Under the pieces are notes generated by a model, which was not told the origin of the DNA, did no database searches, and was given only the letters and a program-made list of their open reading frames with translations. 64,000 nt of DNA from Sphingobacterium sp. GVS05A (GTDB lineage: Bacteria; Bacteroidota; Bacteroidia; Sphingobacteriales; Sphingobacteriaceae), in contig NZ_JAHXYR010000003.1 of the NCBI RefSeq assembly GCF_019969845.1, forward strand, positions 620,001-684,000, in the 5' to 3' direction. The position numbers and the translations under genes were made by a program. Below, piece after piece: positions 18,760 to 27,608 of the stretch; the stretch's first letter is position 1; each line of letters begins with the position of its first letter.

Positions 18760-19749
18760 ATGAATAATTTTTGCACCTTATTTAATTCCTTGTATCTGTC
18801 AAGGGGACTGGCCATGTACCGTTCGCTTGAAAAGTGCGCGCGGGACTTTCATCTGTATATTTTTGCATTTGATGATGAATGTTATGATACGCTGAGAAGA
18901 TTGCAACTCGCCAAAGCAACTATTATTTCCTTATCAGATTTTGAAGACGAGCAATTATTGGCTATAAAACCTACTCGTACAGCAGGCGAATATTGCTGGA
19001 CCTGTACGCCTTCAATTATTTTATATAGCATTCGAAAGTTTGGTTTATCCAACTGTACTTATTTAGATGCCGATTTATTTTTCTATGCTGATCCTACTGT
19101 TTTAATAGAGGAGGCTAAAGGTGCGTCTGTAATTATCACACCACACCGATATACGCCAATGTATGAGGATAGTGAATCGGGTGGAACCTACTGTGTTCAG
19201 TTTGTCTACTTTAAAAATTCACCTGAAGGTATGGCAGTCCTGGAATGGTGGCGTGTAGCTTGTATAGAATGGTGTTATAATCGCAGAGAGCCTGGCCGTT
19301 TTGGCGATCAAAAATATCTGGATGTATGGACGACAATGTTTACAGGAGTACATGTCCTGGAGCATTTGGGCGGCGGTGTGGCCCCTTGGAATGTTCAACA
19401 ATATGATTTCGACCGTAAAATAGGTCAGATTTGGGGTAAAGAACTAGCTAGTCAACAATTATTTCCAGTTATATTTTATCATTTTCATGCACTTAAATAT
19501 GCAGAAAAGAATTCTTTTACTCTCGCTGGCGGCAATTTGATCAGTGATAATGATATTGAATTTTTGTATAAACCATATATAGGAGCATTAAAAAATTCTG
19601 GGCTTGAAATTGGTTCGATATCATGTTCTCTTAAATTTCATGAAACCCATGAAATTCCCCGCATTAGAAAATCATTACGCCGTATGTTTAATTTATATAT
19701 ACTTGGCAAATTTAGAGAATACTATCATCAATCCTATTTCTTAAGATAA
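18760..19749 (+). CDS. Nucleotide-diphospho-sugar glycosyltransferase
   Basis: A 329-residue GT-A-fold glycosyltransferase, soluble or peripherally bound. It begins with NNFCTLFNSLYLSRGLAMYRSL, as in family-8-like transferases, and has a clear DxD metal/nucleotide-sugar motif in TYLDADLFFY (about residues 95-104). Sugar specificity unknown. It opens the surface-glycan locus and overlaps the next start by one base (TAATG), so it is translationally coupled to the fdtA-like gene. Confidence 0.82.
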   Translation: MNNFCTLFNSLYLSRGLAMYRSLEKCARDFHLYIFAFDDECYDTLRRLQLAKATIISLSDFEDEQLLAIKPTRTAGEYCWTCTPSIILYSIRKFGLSNCTYLDADLFFYADPTVLIEEAKGASVIITPHRYTPMYEDSESGGTYCVQFVYFKNSPEGMAVLEWWRVACIEWCYNRREPGRFGDQKYLDVWTTMFTGVHVLEHLGGGVAPWNVQQYDFDRKIGQIWGKELASQQLFPVIFYHFHALKYAEKNSFTLAGGNLISDNDIEFLYKPYIGALKNSGLEIGSISCSLKFHETHEIPRIRKSLRRMFNLYILGKFREYYHQSYFLR

Positions 19750-20150
19750 TGGCTTACCAAATTGACTTAAAAACATTCACCGATGATCGTGGACATCTAA
19801 CGGTGATCGAAAAAGTAATTCCTTTTGATGTAAGGCGAATATTCTACATCTATGGTGTAGATAGTTCTACACGTGGAGGGCATCGGCACCATCAAACAGT
19901 TCAAGCAGCAATTTGCTTGAAAGGAAGTTGTGCTATTTATAACCAGGACGGAATTAATGAGCGCGTTTTTGAATTGAATTCACCAGATCAATGCCTGATT
20001 TTGGAACCCAAAGACTGGCATCAGATGTTTGACTTTTCGGAAGATGCGATCCTGATGGTGCTTGCCTCCGAATATTTTGATTTAACAGATTATATTTACG
20101 AACCTTATTTTATACATGATCGCTTACGAGAGCTTACAGCAAGTCAATAA
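19749..20150 (+). CDS. FdtA/QdtA-like cupin sugar 3,4-ketoisomerase
   Basis: A 133-residue cupin enzyme of the WxcM/FdtA/QdtA family, which converts dTDP-4-oxo-6-deoxyglucose to its 3-oxo isomer. Landmarks are [10 protein letters not shown] (12-21), the active-site cluster GGHRHH (43-48) and EPKDWHQM later. FdtA gives the galacto product (toward Fuc3NAc) and QdtA the gluco product (toward Qui3NAc). The two cannot be separated reliably by eye. It is tightly coupled to the aminotransferase that follows, whose start lies 35 bp inside this gene. Confidence 0.88.
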   Translation: MAYQIDLKTFTDDRGHLTVIEKVIPFDVRRIFYIYGVDSSTRGGHRHHQTVQAAICLKGSCAIYNQDGINERVFELNSPDQCLILEPKDWHQMFDFSEDAILMVLASEYFDLTDYIYEPYFIHDRLRELTASQ

Positions 20151-21204
20151 GGAATTTATGAATAAATATACTGAGGTGTTCCAAGAGGTATTACATGGAG
20201 GCTGGTATATTTTGGGAAAAGAGGTTGCGCAGTTCGAACAATCATTTGCGAGCTATTGCGGTGTTGAACACTGTATTGGAGTAGCATCAGGGTTGGACGC
20301 GCTGGTTTTGTCGTTACGTTATTTTGGTTTTAAGCCGGGAGACGAAGTGATTGTTCCGGCAAATACCTATATCGCATCGATACTCGCGATTATGCAGGTT
20401 GGCCTAAAACCAGTTTTGGTAGAACCCGATGTAACGACTTACAACATTGATCCAGAAAAAATTGAATCTGCTATTACAGTACGTACGAGAGCGATTCTTG
20501 TCGTACATCTTTATGGAAAGATGTGTGACATGGATCCCATTTTACTGCTTGCGGAACAATATGATTTAAAAGTTGTTGAGGATTGTGCGCAAGCGCATGG
20601 GGCTATTTACAAAGGACAAAAGGCCGGCTCATTTGGCGATTTTGGTGCATTCAGCTTTTATCCAACAAAGAATTTAGGGGCCTTGGGGGATGCGGGAGCT
20701 ATCACCTGTAAAGATCATGAACTAAATAAATCTATTCGTACATTACGGAATTATGGTTCTTCAGCTAAATATGTATTTGATGAAGTGGGCTACAACTCTC
20801 GGCTTGATGAGCTTCAAGCAGCTTTCTTATCTGTAAAATTGAAGTATTTGGATAAGATTACGGCACATAAACAGAAATTAGCCGCAATTTATCGACGAGA
20901 ACTAAAATCTGATTTTATTCTTCCAGGCGTACAATCTGGTTTTGAGGATGTTTACCATATTTTCGCTATACGCCATGCTGAGCGAGATCGGCTAAAAAAG
21001 TATTTACTAAATAACAACATTGGAACAGAAATTCATTATCCAATAGCTCCAAACCAACAGAAAGCTATGAACGGGATTTTATCCGGAGCAAGTTATCCAG
21101 TCTCTGAAGAAATTCATCGAACAATACTTAGTCTTCCTATTTCCTATGGCCATACAGAAGAGGATATTAATAGGGTGGTTGAGGTAATGAATAAGTTTTC
21201 CTAA
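20116..21204 (+). CDS. DegT/DnrJ sugar 3-aminotransferase (FdtB/QdtB-like)
   Basis: A 362-residue PLP-dependent sugar aminotransferase. The fold-type I landmarks are all present: GVASGLDAL (55-63), EDCAQAHGA with Asp156, the PLP lysine in [13 protein letters not shown] (Lys185), and the family motif [14 protein letters not shown]. Together with the upstream isomerase it would make a dTDP-3-amino-3,6-dideoxyhexose. The acetyltransferase (FdtC/QdtC) that normally completes the pathway is not in this window, nor are rmlA/rmlB. The 3' end overlaps the convergent DUF6492 gene by 38 bp. Confidence 0.9.
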   Translation: MIAYESLQQVNKEFMNKYTEVFQEVLHGGWYILGKEVAQFEQSFASYCGVEHCIGVASGLDALVLSLRYFGFKPGDEVIVPANTYIASILAIMQVGLKPVLVEPDVTTYNIDPEKIESAITVRTRAILVVHLYGKMCDMDPILLLAEQYDLKVVEDCAQAHGAIYKGQKAGSFGDFGAFSFYPTKNLGALGDAGAITCKDHELNKSIRTLRNYGSSAKYVFDEVGYNSRLDELQAAFLSVKLKYLDKITAHKQKLAAIYRRELKSDFILPGVQSGFEDVYHIFAIRHAERDRLKKYLLNNNIGTEIHYPIAPNQQKAMNGILSGASYPVSEEIHRTILSLPISYGHTEEDINRVVEVMNKFS

Positions 21205-22138
21205 AGTTTTTTATGATTAATTTATTCAGGGATCTTATCAATGGAATTTTTTCCAAGAAAAAAAATAAGGCGACACGTCTTTTGTTGGCTTTAATCTGTT
21301 TAGGATTAATATCTTGCCATATTTCGAATGTCGCATAATGTAAACCTAAGACCTCTAAAAAATCGAGGTCTTTTGTATTTGGTAGAGTACCTAAAATCAT
21401 GCTGCCATTTCTAGTTGTATTTAATAATTCCGAAGGCGAGGTCCGTAAGCGAAAATCGTCGGGGTAGGTTGAATTAAGAAAATTACCGTATGTTTCATAT
21501 TCCGAGAATCCCGAAAGTGCCATGTCTTTTGTGGCTATATTTTCAAGGACATAATACGGCCATACCTGATCTCCTGCTTTTTTGCTGATCTCAAGTAACA
21601 TGTTTTGCATCAGCTTTGTTTGAACCATAAAATGTTCAGATATAAACGAGTAGTTGACTGTTTTTTTCAGGCCAAGAATATGTTCCAATGTTTCAAAATA
21701 TGGATTGTGATTTTCTTCACTTTTGTGGATAAGTGCCCTTTCTTCTTTATCAAAGAAATCAATTGGTTTTAATGGGATGGTGTCTGCATCCCATATCAGA
21801 TAATAGTCACTTTGGATAATTTTGGAAATTTCCATTTTTAAGAACTGCTGGAAGTACCATCCGGCTCGATCTCCGTTATTTATTCTTTGTTTTAGAAAGT
21901 CAGCTACGGATTGAAAATTGAATTGGTCAAATAATTCATTTTCGTTAACAAGAACAAATTCTGTCCTTTGATTAAGTGACTTAAATTCTTCAAAATGAGA
22001 GTTATGTGTGATTACATAAATACGTTTCGAGTGAAAAAAACGACTAATTTGACTGATTGCGACTTTTGCGATTTCGAGGTGTTGTGGGCCCACACAGACA
22101 ACAAGATCATATCGTTTTTTTTCTTTTTTTAAATCCAT
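21167..22138 (-). CDS. DUF6492-type putative glycosyltransferase
   Basis: A 323-residue protein of the DUF6492 type, thought to be glycosyltransferase-like. It has an early [12 protein letters not shown] strand-loop, the family motif [13 protein letters not shown] and a DxD-like [11 protein letters not shown] (about residues 115-125). It is encoded against the direction of the fdtA/fdtB-like genes and overlaps the end of the latter. A TATATTTG element (22144-22151) lies just upstream. Donor and acceptor unknown. Confidence 0.75.
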   Translation of the reverse strand: MDLKKEKKRYDLVVCVGPQHLEIAKVAISQISRFFHSKRIYVITHNSHFEEFKSLNQRTEFVLVNENELFDQFNFQSVADFLKQRINNGDRAGWYFQQFLKMEISKIIQSDYYLIWDADTIPLKPIDFFDKEERALIHKSEENHNPYFETLEHILGLKKTVNYSFISEHFMVQTKLMQNMLLEISKKAGDQVWPYYVLENIATKDMALSGFSEYETYGNFLNSTYPDDFRLRTSPSELLNTTRNGSMILGTLPNTKDLDFLEVLGLHYATFEIWQDINPKQIKANKRRVALFFFLEKIPLIRSLNKLIIKNFRKTYSLPQPPY

Positions 22139-22143
22139 GCTAA

Positions 22144-22151
22144 CAAATATA
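22144..22151 (-). promoter_or_regulatory. -7 promoter element for DUF6492 gene
   Basis: On the minus strand this reads TATATTTG (TAnnTTTG consensus), only 5 nt upstream of the predicted ATG. Either the leader is almost absent or the real start is a little inside. No TTTG was found at the usual -33 distance. Confidence 0.4.
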
Positions 22152-22242
22152 GGTCTTAATGTAATAAAATGCTAAATGTTGATTAATTTCAGACCAATTT
22201 GTGTTATTTTTTTCTGTATAGTATTTTTTTATTAATTTTATT

Positions 22243-22250
22243 TATATTTG
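22243..22250 (+). promoter_or_regulatory. -7 promoter element (lectin-like gene)
   Basis: TATATTTG in the context TTTATATTTG, identical to the element before the MACPF gene. It lies 25 nt before the preferred start at 22276. The alternative upstream ATG at 22252 would leave no room for a transcript leader, which supports the downstream start. Confidence 0.6.
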
Positions 22251-22275
22251 AATGTTTTTAATAATTATAAAAAAA

Positions 22276-23163
22276 ATGAAAAGTATTTTTAAGGTAAATG
22301 TATTGATCTACGCTTTATTTATTGTGGTAACGGTTATTTCTTGTAGTAAGGAAGATGCGAAAAATGAACAAGAATCATTGATAGAGACGTCAAAAAAGAA
22401 TGTTGAGGGATACGATGTTTCAACTCTAAGAACATTTTATGGAAAATTGAAGAACGTAAGTACAGATAGTGTGCTATATAATGAAAAAAGTGATAATTTT
22501 TCCATTATGGGCCGCAATCTAAAAAAAAGTAGGACTGAGTTGACATCAGTCTACCAGCAATCTCTTTCCGTTACCGTAGGATGTAAACCTTTTTATGTTC
22601 CACAATCTCCTGGCTATTGTGGTTATCCTGCAAAATGGTACAGCGATTTTGTCGAAAAGAAGATGCAGCCATATGAAATCATTGATCTTGAATATTATAA
22701 GAATTCGATATTCTCTGGTGAGGTGTCTTTTCCATTTGAGAAATCAAGCCCGAATGGACGATTCTCTCTTATTGGACAAGCTGATGGAAATCTATATATC
22801 AAGGATAATAGTAACGGGAAGGTGTTATGGGATGCGGGATCTTATAAAAAATATGGAACATCAGCAGCTTACAAGATGGCTTATCATACAGATGGAAATT
22901 TAGTTATATACGGGAAGCCTTGGGGTAGTAATGTTTATGATGCGGTTTTTACTACTCCTAATCTATATGTGCCAAATACAGATTTTTATCGTCCTGCTAT
23001 TGCTTCTAATACATTCTATGTATTGCAGGATGATGGAAATTTTGTTCTATATTTTATTATCAGTAGTCAGATGACAGCGGAAAGGGTTTATGCCGTACAA
23101 CCAATTGCTGAGACCAGGACTTGGGGAGGGAGAATTTCGAATCAGTGGAATCAGATCAAATAA
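22276..23163 (+). CDS. Lipoprotein with bulb-type-lectin-like domain
   Basis: A 295-residue predicted lipoprotein (lipobox VISC, Cys23, followed by SKEDAKNE, again like a surface-export signal). The C-terminal half carries three copies of the mannose-binding motif of bulb-type (monocot) lectins, pattern Q-x-D-G-N-x-x-x-Y: QADGNLYIK (168-176), HTDGNLVIY (204-212) and QDDGNFVLY (251-259). Such domains bind mannose-like sugars, and tandem versions form lectin-like bacteriocins in Pseudomonas. Here it sits inside a glycan synthesis locus, on its own promoter and with a 16-bp hairpin behind. A role in binding surface glycan is inferred. The start at 22276 fits the signal peptide and promoter. Confidence 0.72.
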   Translation: MKSIFKVNVLIYALFIVVTVISCSKEDAKNEQESLIETSKKNVEGYDVSTLRTFYGKLKNVSTDSVLYNEKSDNFSIMGRNLKKSRTELTSVYQQSLSVTVGCKPFYVPQSPGYCGYPAKWYSDFVEKKMQPYEIIDLEYYKNSIFSGEVSFPFEKSSPNGRFSLIGQADGNLYIKDNSNGKVLWDAGSYKKYGTSAAYKMAYHTDGNLVIYGKPWGSNVYDAVFTTPNLYVPNTDFYRPAIASNTFYVLQDDGNFVLYFIISSQMTAERVYAVQPIAETRTWGGRISNQWNQIK

Positions 23164-23173
23164 TTTTTCAGAT

Positions 23174-23211
23174 ATGTCCTATAATAGATTGAAATATCTA
23201 TTATAGGACAT
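23174..23211. terminator. 16-bp hairpin between convergent genes
   Basis: A perfect 16-bp stem (23174-23189 with 23196-23211) around a 6-nt loop lies 10 nt after the lectin-like gene and 40 nt before the end of the convergent fucosyltransferase gene. The T-rich tracts around it are weak, so it may act as a bidirectional terminator or only as a transcript end stabiliser. Confidence 0.65.
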
Positions 23212-23251
23212 TCTCCTTTCATAATATTGAAGAACTAGCTGGAATCTATTA

Positions 23252-24109
23252 TTAAAACTTGATGAAGGTTGGTAGAATAAGTCCTGAAGTGTCTAATGTG
23301 TTGTCGTTAATCCATTTTTGAGGAGATACTACGACCTTGTTTGGATTTCCATTTAACCAAGCGCCCCACCAACTGAAACTACTATTCGCAATGATATGAT
23401 GATTACATTGCGACATCAACTGTAGGTCTCTAAAACTATTGACACCGATATTATGCTCAACAAAAATGGCATTCAGATCTTGAAACTGAGACCTGCACCA
23501 GGGAATATCATTAGAGAATATGATAAATACTGGCGATTCTTGCGTTTCAAGTATATATTGTATACTCTTTTGATAGTATTCTTCATTACAGATATCTTTA
23601 AATAGCGGTTCCTGAAGGTAATCTCCTCTTCGTACATGTAATGATATTGCGTTTTGTTCCTGTATTAAATGTTGTAAACGAATGTTTTCCTTGTCTTTAA
23701 ATGATGGGAATATAAGATTCCTACGAAGGGAGGGAGCTACTTGATTGATGTACTCGATATGTTGCCAATATCCCCAATAATAACGGCTTTTATTGTCTTC
23801 AAAAATCTGCCTTGAATAGGAAAAAGGATCAGTTTCTTCGAGATAGATATGCTTGGTGTTAAATAGTCTTCTCAATTTTCTCCATATCCATTTTTCGTTG
23901 TTCCTAGTGTAGATATTTTTTTCAAAAGAGTTTAACTGTGGAAGCTGAATATTAAACACGGTTTCTAATTCGAAACCATTATGTAATTTATAATCTTCGA
24001 AATCAACTAAATCAGCTTTTGCATGTTTGAATTTTTGCTCTAATGCTAAAAAGAAGGCATATTGAAATAGCTGATTACCAAGACCTCCCAAAAATTTGAC
24101 TATTTTCAT
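23252..24109 (-). CDS. GT11 alpha-1,2-fucosyltransferase-like
   Basis: A 285-residue glycosyltransferase of family GT11. It starts with the typical GGLGNQLFQYAF (8-19), has the GDP-fucose-binding motif HVRRGDY (about 157) and the late NSSFSWWGAWL motif. Members transfer fucose from GDP-fucose in alpha-1,2 linkage, often to galactose. The acceptor here is unknown. It is 4 nt downstream of the GT2 gene on the same strand. Confidence 0.9.
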   Translation of the reverse strand: MKIVKFLGGLGNQLFQYAFFLALEQKFKHAKADLVDFEDYKLHNGFELETVFNIQLPQLNSFEKNIYTRNNEKWIWRKLRRLFNTKHIYLEETDPFSYSRQIFEDNKSRYYWGYWQHIEYINQVAPSLRRNLIFPSFKDKENIRLQHLIQEQNAISLHVRRGDYLQEPLFKDICNEEYYQKSIQYILETQESPVFIIFSNDIPWCRSQFQDLNAIFVEHNIGVNSFRDLQLMSQCNHHIIANSSFSWWGAWLNGNPNKVVVSPQKWINDNTLDTSGLILPTFIKF

Positions 24110-24113
24110 TTTT

Positions 24114-25118
24114 TTATTTAAAAAGATTTTTGATTGTATTCTTCAATGCTCTTCGCAGTTGTTTAGCTGTAATATATTTCCATTCAAAAAAAGGTTTGGT
24201 GAAAAATAAGCTGAGCGTATTTCTCCCCCCATTTCTCATAATCACATCATACCACCGTTCAAATATAAATTTTTGAACATCGAGAGATCGTTGGCGATCA
24301 GTGGGAGTAATACGATTAAAAAGCTGGATATAGAAGTCTCGGTAGTCCTTGGTTTTGATGTTAGGCCAATCGAAAGGAGAAGTCAACATTTTCTGATACT
24401 TAGTATCTGTAGGAAAACCTAATAATTCTAAAGTATTACCTTTAATAGGCATTAACTGATTTTCTAATTCCGCAGCGTATTTCTTTGAAATCCCTTGTAG
24501 ATGTTCTCTATACAAGAGTAGTGCCCGATCTAAATTCAAAACAGGATATTTGGTTGAAATTCGAAAAAATAGGTCGTAATCCTCTGCAAGTGGAACTCTG
24601 TATCCATTGAATTCCCTGAATACGTCAGTTCGCATCATTACTGATGAATGAGCAAAACTATTTCCAAACAATAAGCGATATTTTAGCAATTCTGGGTTAG
24701 TTTCGACTTTGATCAGATGTCCAGTAAGATCACCATTTGCGTCAATAACTTTAGCATGAGAGCCTATGAGGGCCAATTCAGGATTTTCGTAGAATTTGTT
24801 GAGGAGGGTTTCCAAACGATCTGTTGTAGCCATATCATCGCTGTCCATAATCGCTATAAATTCTCCGTTAGCTTCTAGTAATGCACGATTTCTGGTGTAT
24901 ACAACACCATTATTACTTTCATTTTGTAAAATCCTAATACGATTATCTTTATAGATCTTGATTTTTTCCAACGTACCATCCGTTGAACCATCATCAATAA
25001 TCAAAAGTTCAAAGTCGGTATAAGATTGATCCAGAACACTCTGAATCGCTTGGGAAATATAACGCTCGGAATTATAGGCTGCCATGAGCACGGTGACTGT
25101 TGGTATTTTTGTATTCAT
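24114..25118 (-). CDS. GT2 family glycosyltransferase
   Basis: A 334-residue GT-A glycosyltransferase. The N-terminal GT2 domain shows VTVLMAAYNSERYISQAIQS, the DDGSTDGT nucleotide-binding motif and a DSDD DxD motif. The C-terminal part is Arg/Lys-rich and probably membrane-associated. The frame could begin six residues earlier, but the Met before NTKIPTVTV gives a better family start. It is first in a two-gene unit with the fucosyltransferase. Sugar unknown. Confidence 0.85.
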   Translation of the reverse strand: MNTKIPTVTVLMAAYNSERYISQAIQSVLDQSYTDFELLIIDDGSTDGTLEKIKIYKDNRIRILQNESNNGVVYTRNRALLEANGEFIAIMDSDDMATTDRLETLLNKFYENPELALIGSHAKVIDANGDLTGHLIKVETNPELLKYRLLFGNSFAHSSVMMRTDVFREFNGYRVPLAEDYDLFFRISTKYPVLNLDRALLLYREHLQGISKKYAAELENQLMPIKGNTLELLGFPTDTKYQKMLTSPFDWPNIKTKDYRDFYIQLFNRITPTDRQRSLDVQKFIFERWYDVIMRNGGRNTLSLFFTKPFFEWKYITAKQLRRALKNTIKNLFK

Positions 25119-25240
25119 CGACAGTGAAATAATCAAGTTCTTGTTTAAAAGTTTTATATTTACAGAATAAATAAGTATAGATATTTATCAAAAATATTGA
25201 TGTGTGATTCTGTATTACCATAAAAGTAAAAAAAAAATCA

Positions 25241-26053
25241 ATGAGTCATTTAGTAAGTATTATAATACCCTGTTATAATAATGCGGATACAATTCAAGAA
25301 GCTTTAGATTCAGTTTATAATCAGACCTATAAGGAATTTGAAGTTATTGTTGTCAATGATGGCTCTCAAGATCAGTCGGCGGAAAAAATAAGAGAATATC
25401 AAGAAAGCTATGCAGAATTAATTTTTTTAAATCAAGACAATAGAGGTCCCTCAGCTGCGAGGAATTATGGAGCTTCTATTGCGAAAGGTCATTATATTAT
25501 CTTTTTGGATGGCGATGATAGACTTCATGAGGAATATATCTCCACTTGTATAGATCACTTTGAAAGCGATGCAACATTAGATTTAGTATATTCAGTTACT
25601 GAATTGTTCGAGAATGAAAGCGGCGTGTTTTTCTTGGCAGAGTACGATCCAAAAACAATATTAATTCAGAATTGTTTTCCTATAACTGCGATGATTCGTC
25701 GTAAAGATTTCTTCGCCAATGGTCAATTTGATGAGAAACTTCGCATTGCTGAAGATTGGGAAATGTGGATTAGACATACACGAGAGTTTCCTAATGTAAA
25801 GAAAATAGACAGGAAATTATTTTTTTATCGCAAAAGAGTGACCAAAGACTCTATTTCCGACCTAAATAAAGTAAACAATACGATTGACGATGCCCATCTG
25901 TATATCTATAACAAACATTATCAATTATACAGAGAAGCTGGGTGGCATATCATTGATCTATTGTCCTCTAGAAGGGAGTATCTAAAGTATAAAAAAAAAT
26001 ATTACGATCAGTGGTTTAAAAAGGTATTTAGATGGGTGAAAGGCGTGAAGTAA
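25241..26053 (+). CDS. GT2 family glycosyltransferase
   Basis: A 270-residue GT2 enzyme with VSIIIPCYNNADTIQEALDS at the N-terminus, the VNDGSQD motif, the FLDGDDR DxD region (near residue 90) and EDWEMWIRH as the later catalytic acidic motif. The C-terminus is rich in Lys and Tyr. It is separated from the divergent GT2 gene by about 120 bp and precedes a second GT2 gene by 77 bp. Sugar unknown. Confidence 0.85.
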   Translation: MSHLVSIIIPCYNNADTIQEALDSVYNQTYKEFEVIVVNDGSQDQSAEKIREYQESYAELIFLNQDNRGPSAARNYGASIAKGHYIIFLDGDDRLHEEYISTCIDHFESDATLDLVYSVTELFENESGVFFLAEYDPKTILIQNCFPITAMIRRKDFFANGQFDEKLRIAEDWEMWIRHTREFPNVKKIDRKLFFYRKRVTKDSISDLNKVNNTIDDAHLYIYNKHYQLYREAGWHIIDLLSSRREYLKYKKKYYDQWFKKVFRWVKGVK

Positions 26054-26102
26054 TTATTGTGCTTTAGGAGGATCTAATATCGTTATAAATTATTTGTAGT
26101 TG

Positions 26103-26110
26103 TATATTTG
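26103..26110 (+). promoter_or_regulatory. -7 promoter element before TTG-started GT2 gene
   Basis: TATATTTG fits the TAnnTTTG consensus and lies 20 nt before the TTG start at 26131. No -33 TTTG was found at a good distance. Confidence 0.5.
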
Positions 26111-26130
26111 TATAAAAAAATAAGGCAATA

Positions 26131-26943
26131 TTGAAAGTATCTTTACTGATAACGACCTATAATCGGCCGGACGCGTTAGAAATGGTCTTGAATTCTATAG
26201 AATATCAGGTTTGGAAACCAGATCAGGTAGTTGTGGCTGATGATGGATCAGATGATAGAACCGTGTCGGTTATTAAGAAATTCCAGCGAAAATGGCAAAT
26301 TCCGTTGTTACATTCCTGGCATGAAGATCATGGATTTAGATTGGCGGAAAGTAGAAATAAAGGTCTTGCATTGATTAATACCGAGTATGTGATCATGATT
26401 GATGGTGATATGATTTTGGACGAATATTTTGTAAAAGATCATGTTGTCAATGCAACAGAAGGCTTCTTTCTTCAAGGGGGAAGATGTTTGTTGACAGCTG
26501 ATTTTACACAAAAAATACTTAGAAGTCCCCAAATCTATCCAAATTTCAGTTATATGAAAAGAGGAGTTGAAAGCCGATTTGAGAAACGTATAACAGCATT
26601 TCGAGCTCCTTGGCTGACAAAGTTGTTGCGTAAGGAAATCATATATAGCCATAAGGCGATTAGAGGATGTAATATGTCTTTCTTTTTGCGAGATATCATG
26701 GCGGTAAATGGGTTTAATAATGATATGGTAGGTTGGGGAAGAGAAGATAGTGAGTTTGTTGAACGTCTGTTCAATAGTGGGATAAAAAGATATAATATCA
26801 AATTTTCAGCACTTGGATACCATCTTTATCATGTAGAATCCTCGCGGGAATCGCTCCCCGAAAATGATCGCATTCTCAGGAATGCTATGGATAATAAACT
26901 ACAGTACTGTTCAAATGGCCTCAATAAATTCTTAAAACAATAA
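26131..26943 (+). CDS. GT2-type glycosyltransferase (TTG start)
   Basis: A 270-residue GT2 enzyme with a C-terminal galactosyltransferase-like segment. N-terminal KVSLLITTYNRPDALEMVL, ADDGSDD, the DxD motif MIDGDMI and the late GWGREDSEF acidic motif are visible. TTG is used as start because an in-frame stop lies 16 nt upstream and no in-frame ATG lies between. The next Met is inside the conserved first helix. It resembles the oppositely oriented gene at 28718-29524 over its whole length, so the two are paralogues. It is followed after 2 nt by the GT32-like gene. Confidence 0.83.
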   Translation: MKVSLLITTYNRPDALEMVLNSIEYQVWKPDQVVVADDGSDDRTVSVIKKFQRKWQIPLLHSWHEDHGFRLAESRNKGLALINTEYVIMIDGDMILDEYFVKDHVVNATEGFFLQGGRCLLTADFTQKILRSPQIYPNFSYMKRGVESRFEKRITAFRAPWLTKLLRKEIIYSHKAIRGCNMSFFLRDIMAVNGFNNDMVGWGREDSEFVERLFNSGIKRYNIKFSALGYHLYHVESSRESLPENDRILRNAMDNKLQYCSNGLNKFLKQ

Positions 26944-26945
26944 AT

Positions 26946-27608
26946 ATGTCGATTCCTAAGGTAATTTATCAAACGTTTAAAACGAAGAAGGTACCTCTTT
27001 TAACACGCTTTTATATTTGGATGTATCTGCAGAAAAATAAGGACTGGAAGAGGGTGTTTTATGACGATGAGCAAATTGATACCTTTTTTAAGACTAACTT
27101 CGATAATCGTACCTATAACGCATATACTCGCTTGCAAATTGGCGCGGCTAAAGCTGATTTTTTTCGCTATGCGGTGCTCTATATTCATGGTGGTGTTTAT
27201 TTGGATATGGATAGCGATATTTTAGTGTCATTGGATAAACATATTCGACAGGATGATATGGCATTTATTGCTAGAGAGAAGAATCATCCGGATCTTTTTG
27301 CACAATGGGGATTGATTTACGCAAAAGGCCACCCTTTTCTAAAGCGAACAATTGCTTATATTATCGAAAATATCGAAGGAAATAAATATCCAAATGATGT
27401 GCACAAAATGACTGGACCTACTGTATACACAAAGGCCATTGAAGATGAGATAAATGAAAATCCTGAGGTGGGGTATCGTTTAGCGGATTTCGATTACAAA
27501 GGAATTCTTCAATTTAAATATAAGTTGGGTAAAATACTACTTTATAAAGACAGGGCAAATCACTGGAAAAAACTGCAGCAACGTATTACAGTATTGAAAC
27601 CAGAATAG
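26946..27608 (+). CDS. GT32-like capsular/LPS glycosyltransferase
   Basis: A 220-residue DxD-sugar-binding glycosyltransferase of the GT32/Och1-like type. It has IPKVIYQTF at the N-terminus, the conserved AAKADFFRYAVLYIHGGVY core and the DxD motif LDMDSDI (about residues 83-89). Such enzymes transfer mannose, galactose or related sugars. It follows the TTG-started GT2 gene by 2 nt, so the two probably act on the same glycan. Its stop is directly adjacent to the stop of the convergent GT4 gene. Confidence 0.85.
   Translation: MSIPKVIYQTFKTKKVPLLTRFYIWMYLQKNKDWKRVFYDDEQIDTFFKTNFDNRTYNAYTRLQIGAAKADFFRYAVLYIHGGVYLDMDSDILVSLDKHIRQDDMAFIAREKNHPDLFAQWGLIYAKGHPFLKRTIAYIIENIEGNKYPNDVHKMTGPTVYTKAIEDEINENPEVGYRLADFDYKGILQFKYKLGKILLYKDRANHWKKLQQRITVLKPE

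Noticed and set aside
18630..18815. N-terminal extension of the SixA-like protein by 62 residues
   Set aside because: It overlaps the divergent glycosyltransferase start, is hydrophobic/Tyr-rich and not part of the family; the Met at 18629 is normal.
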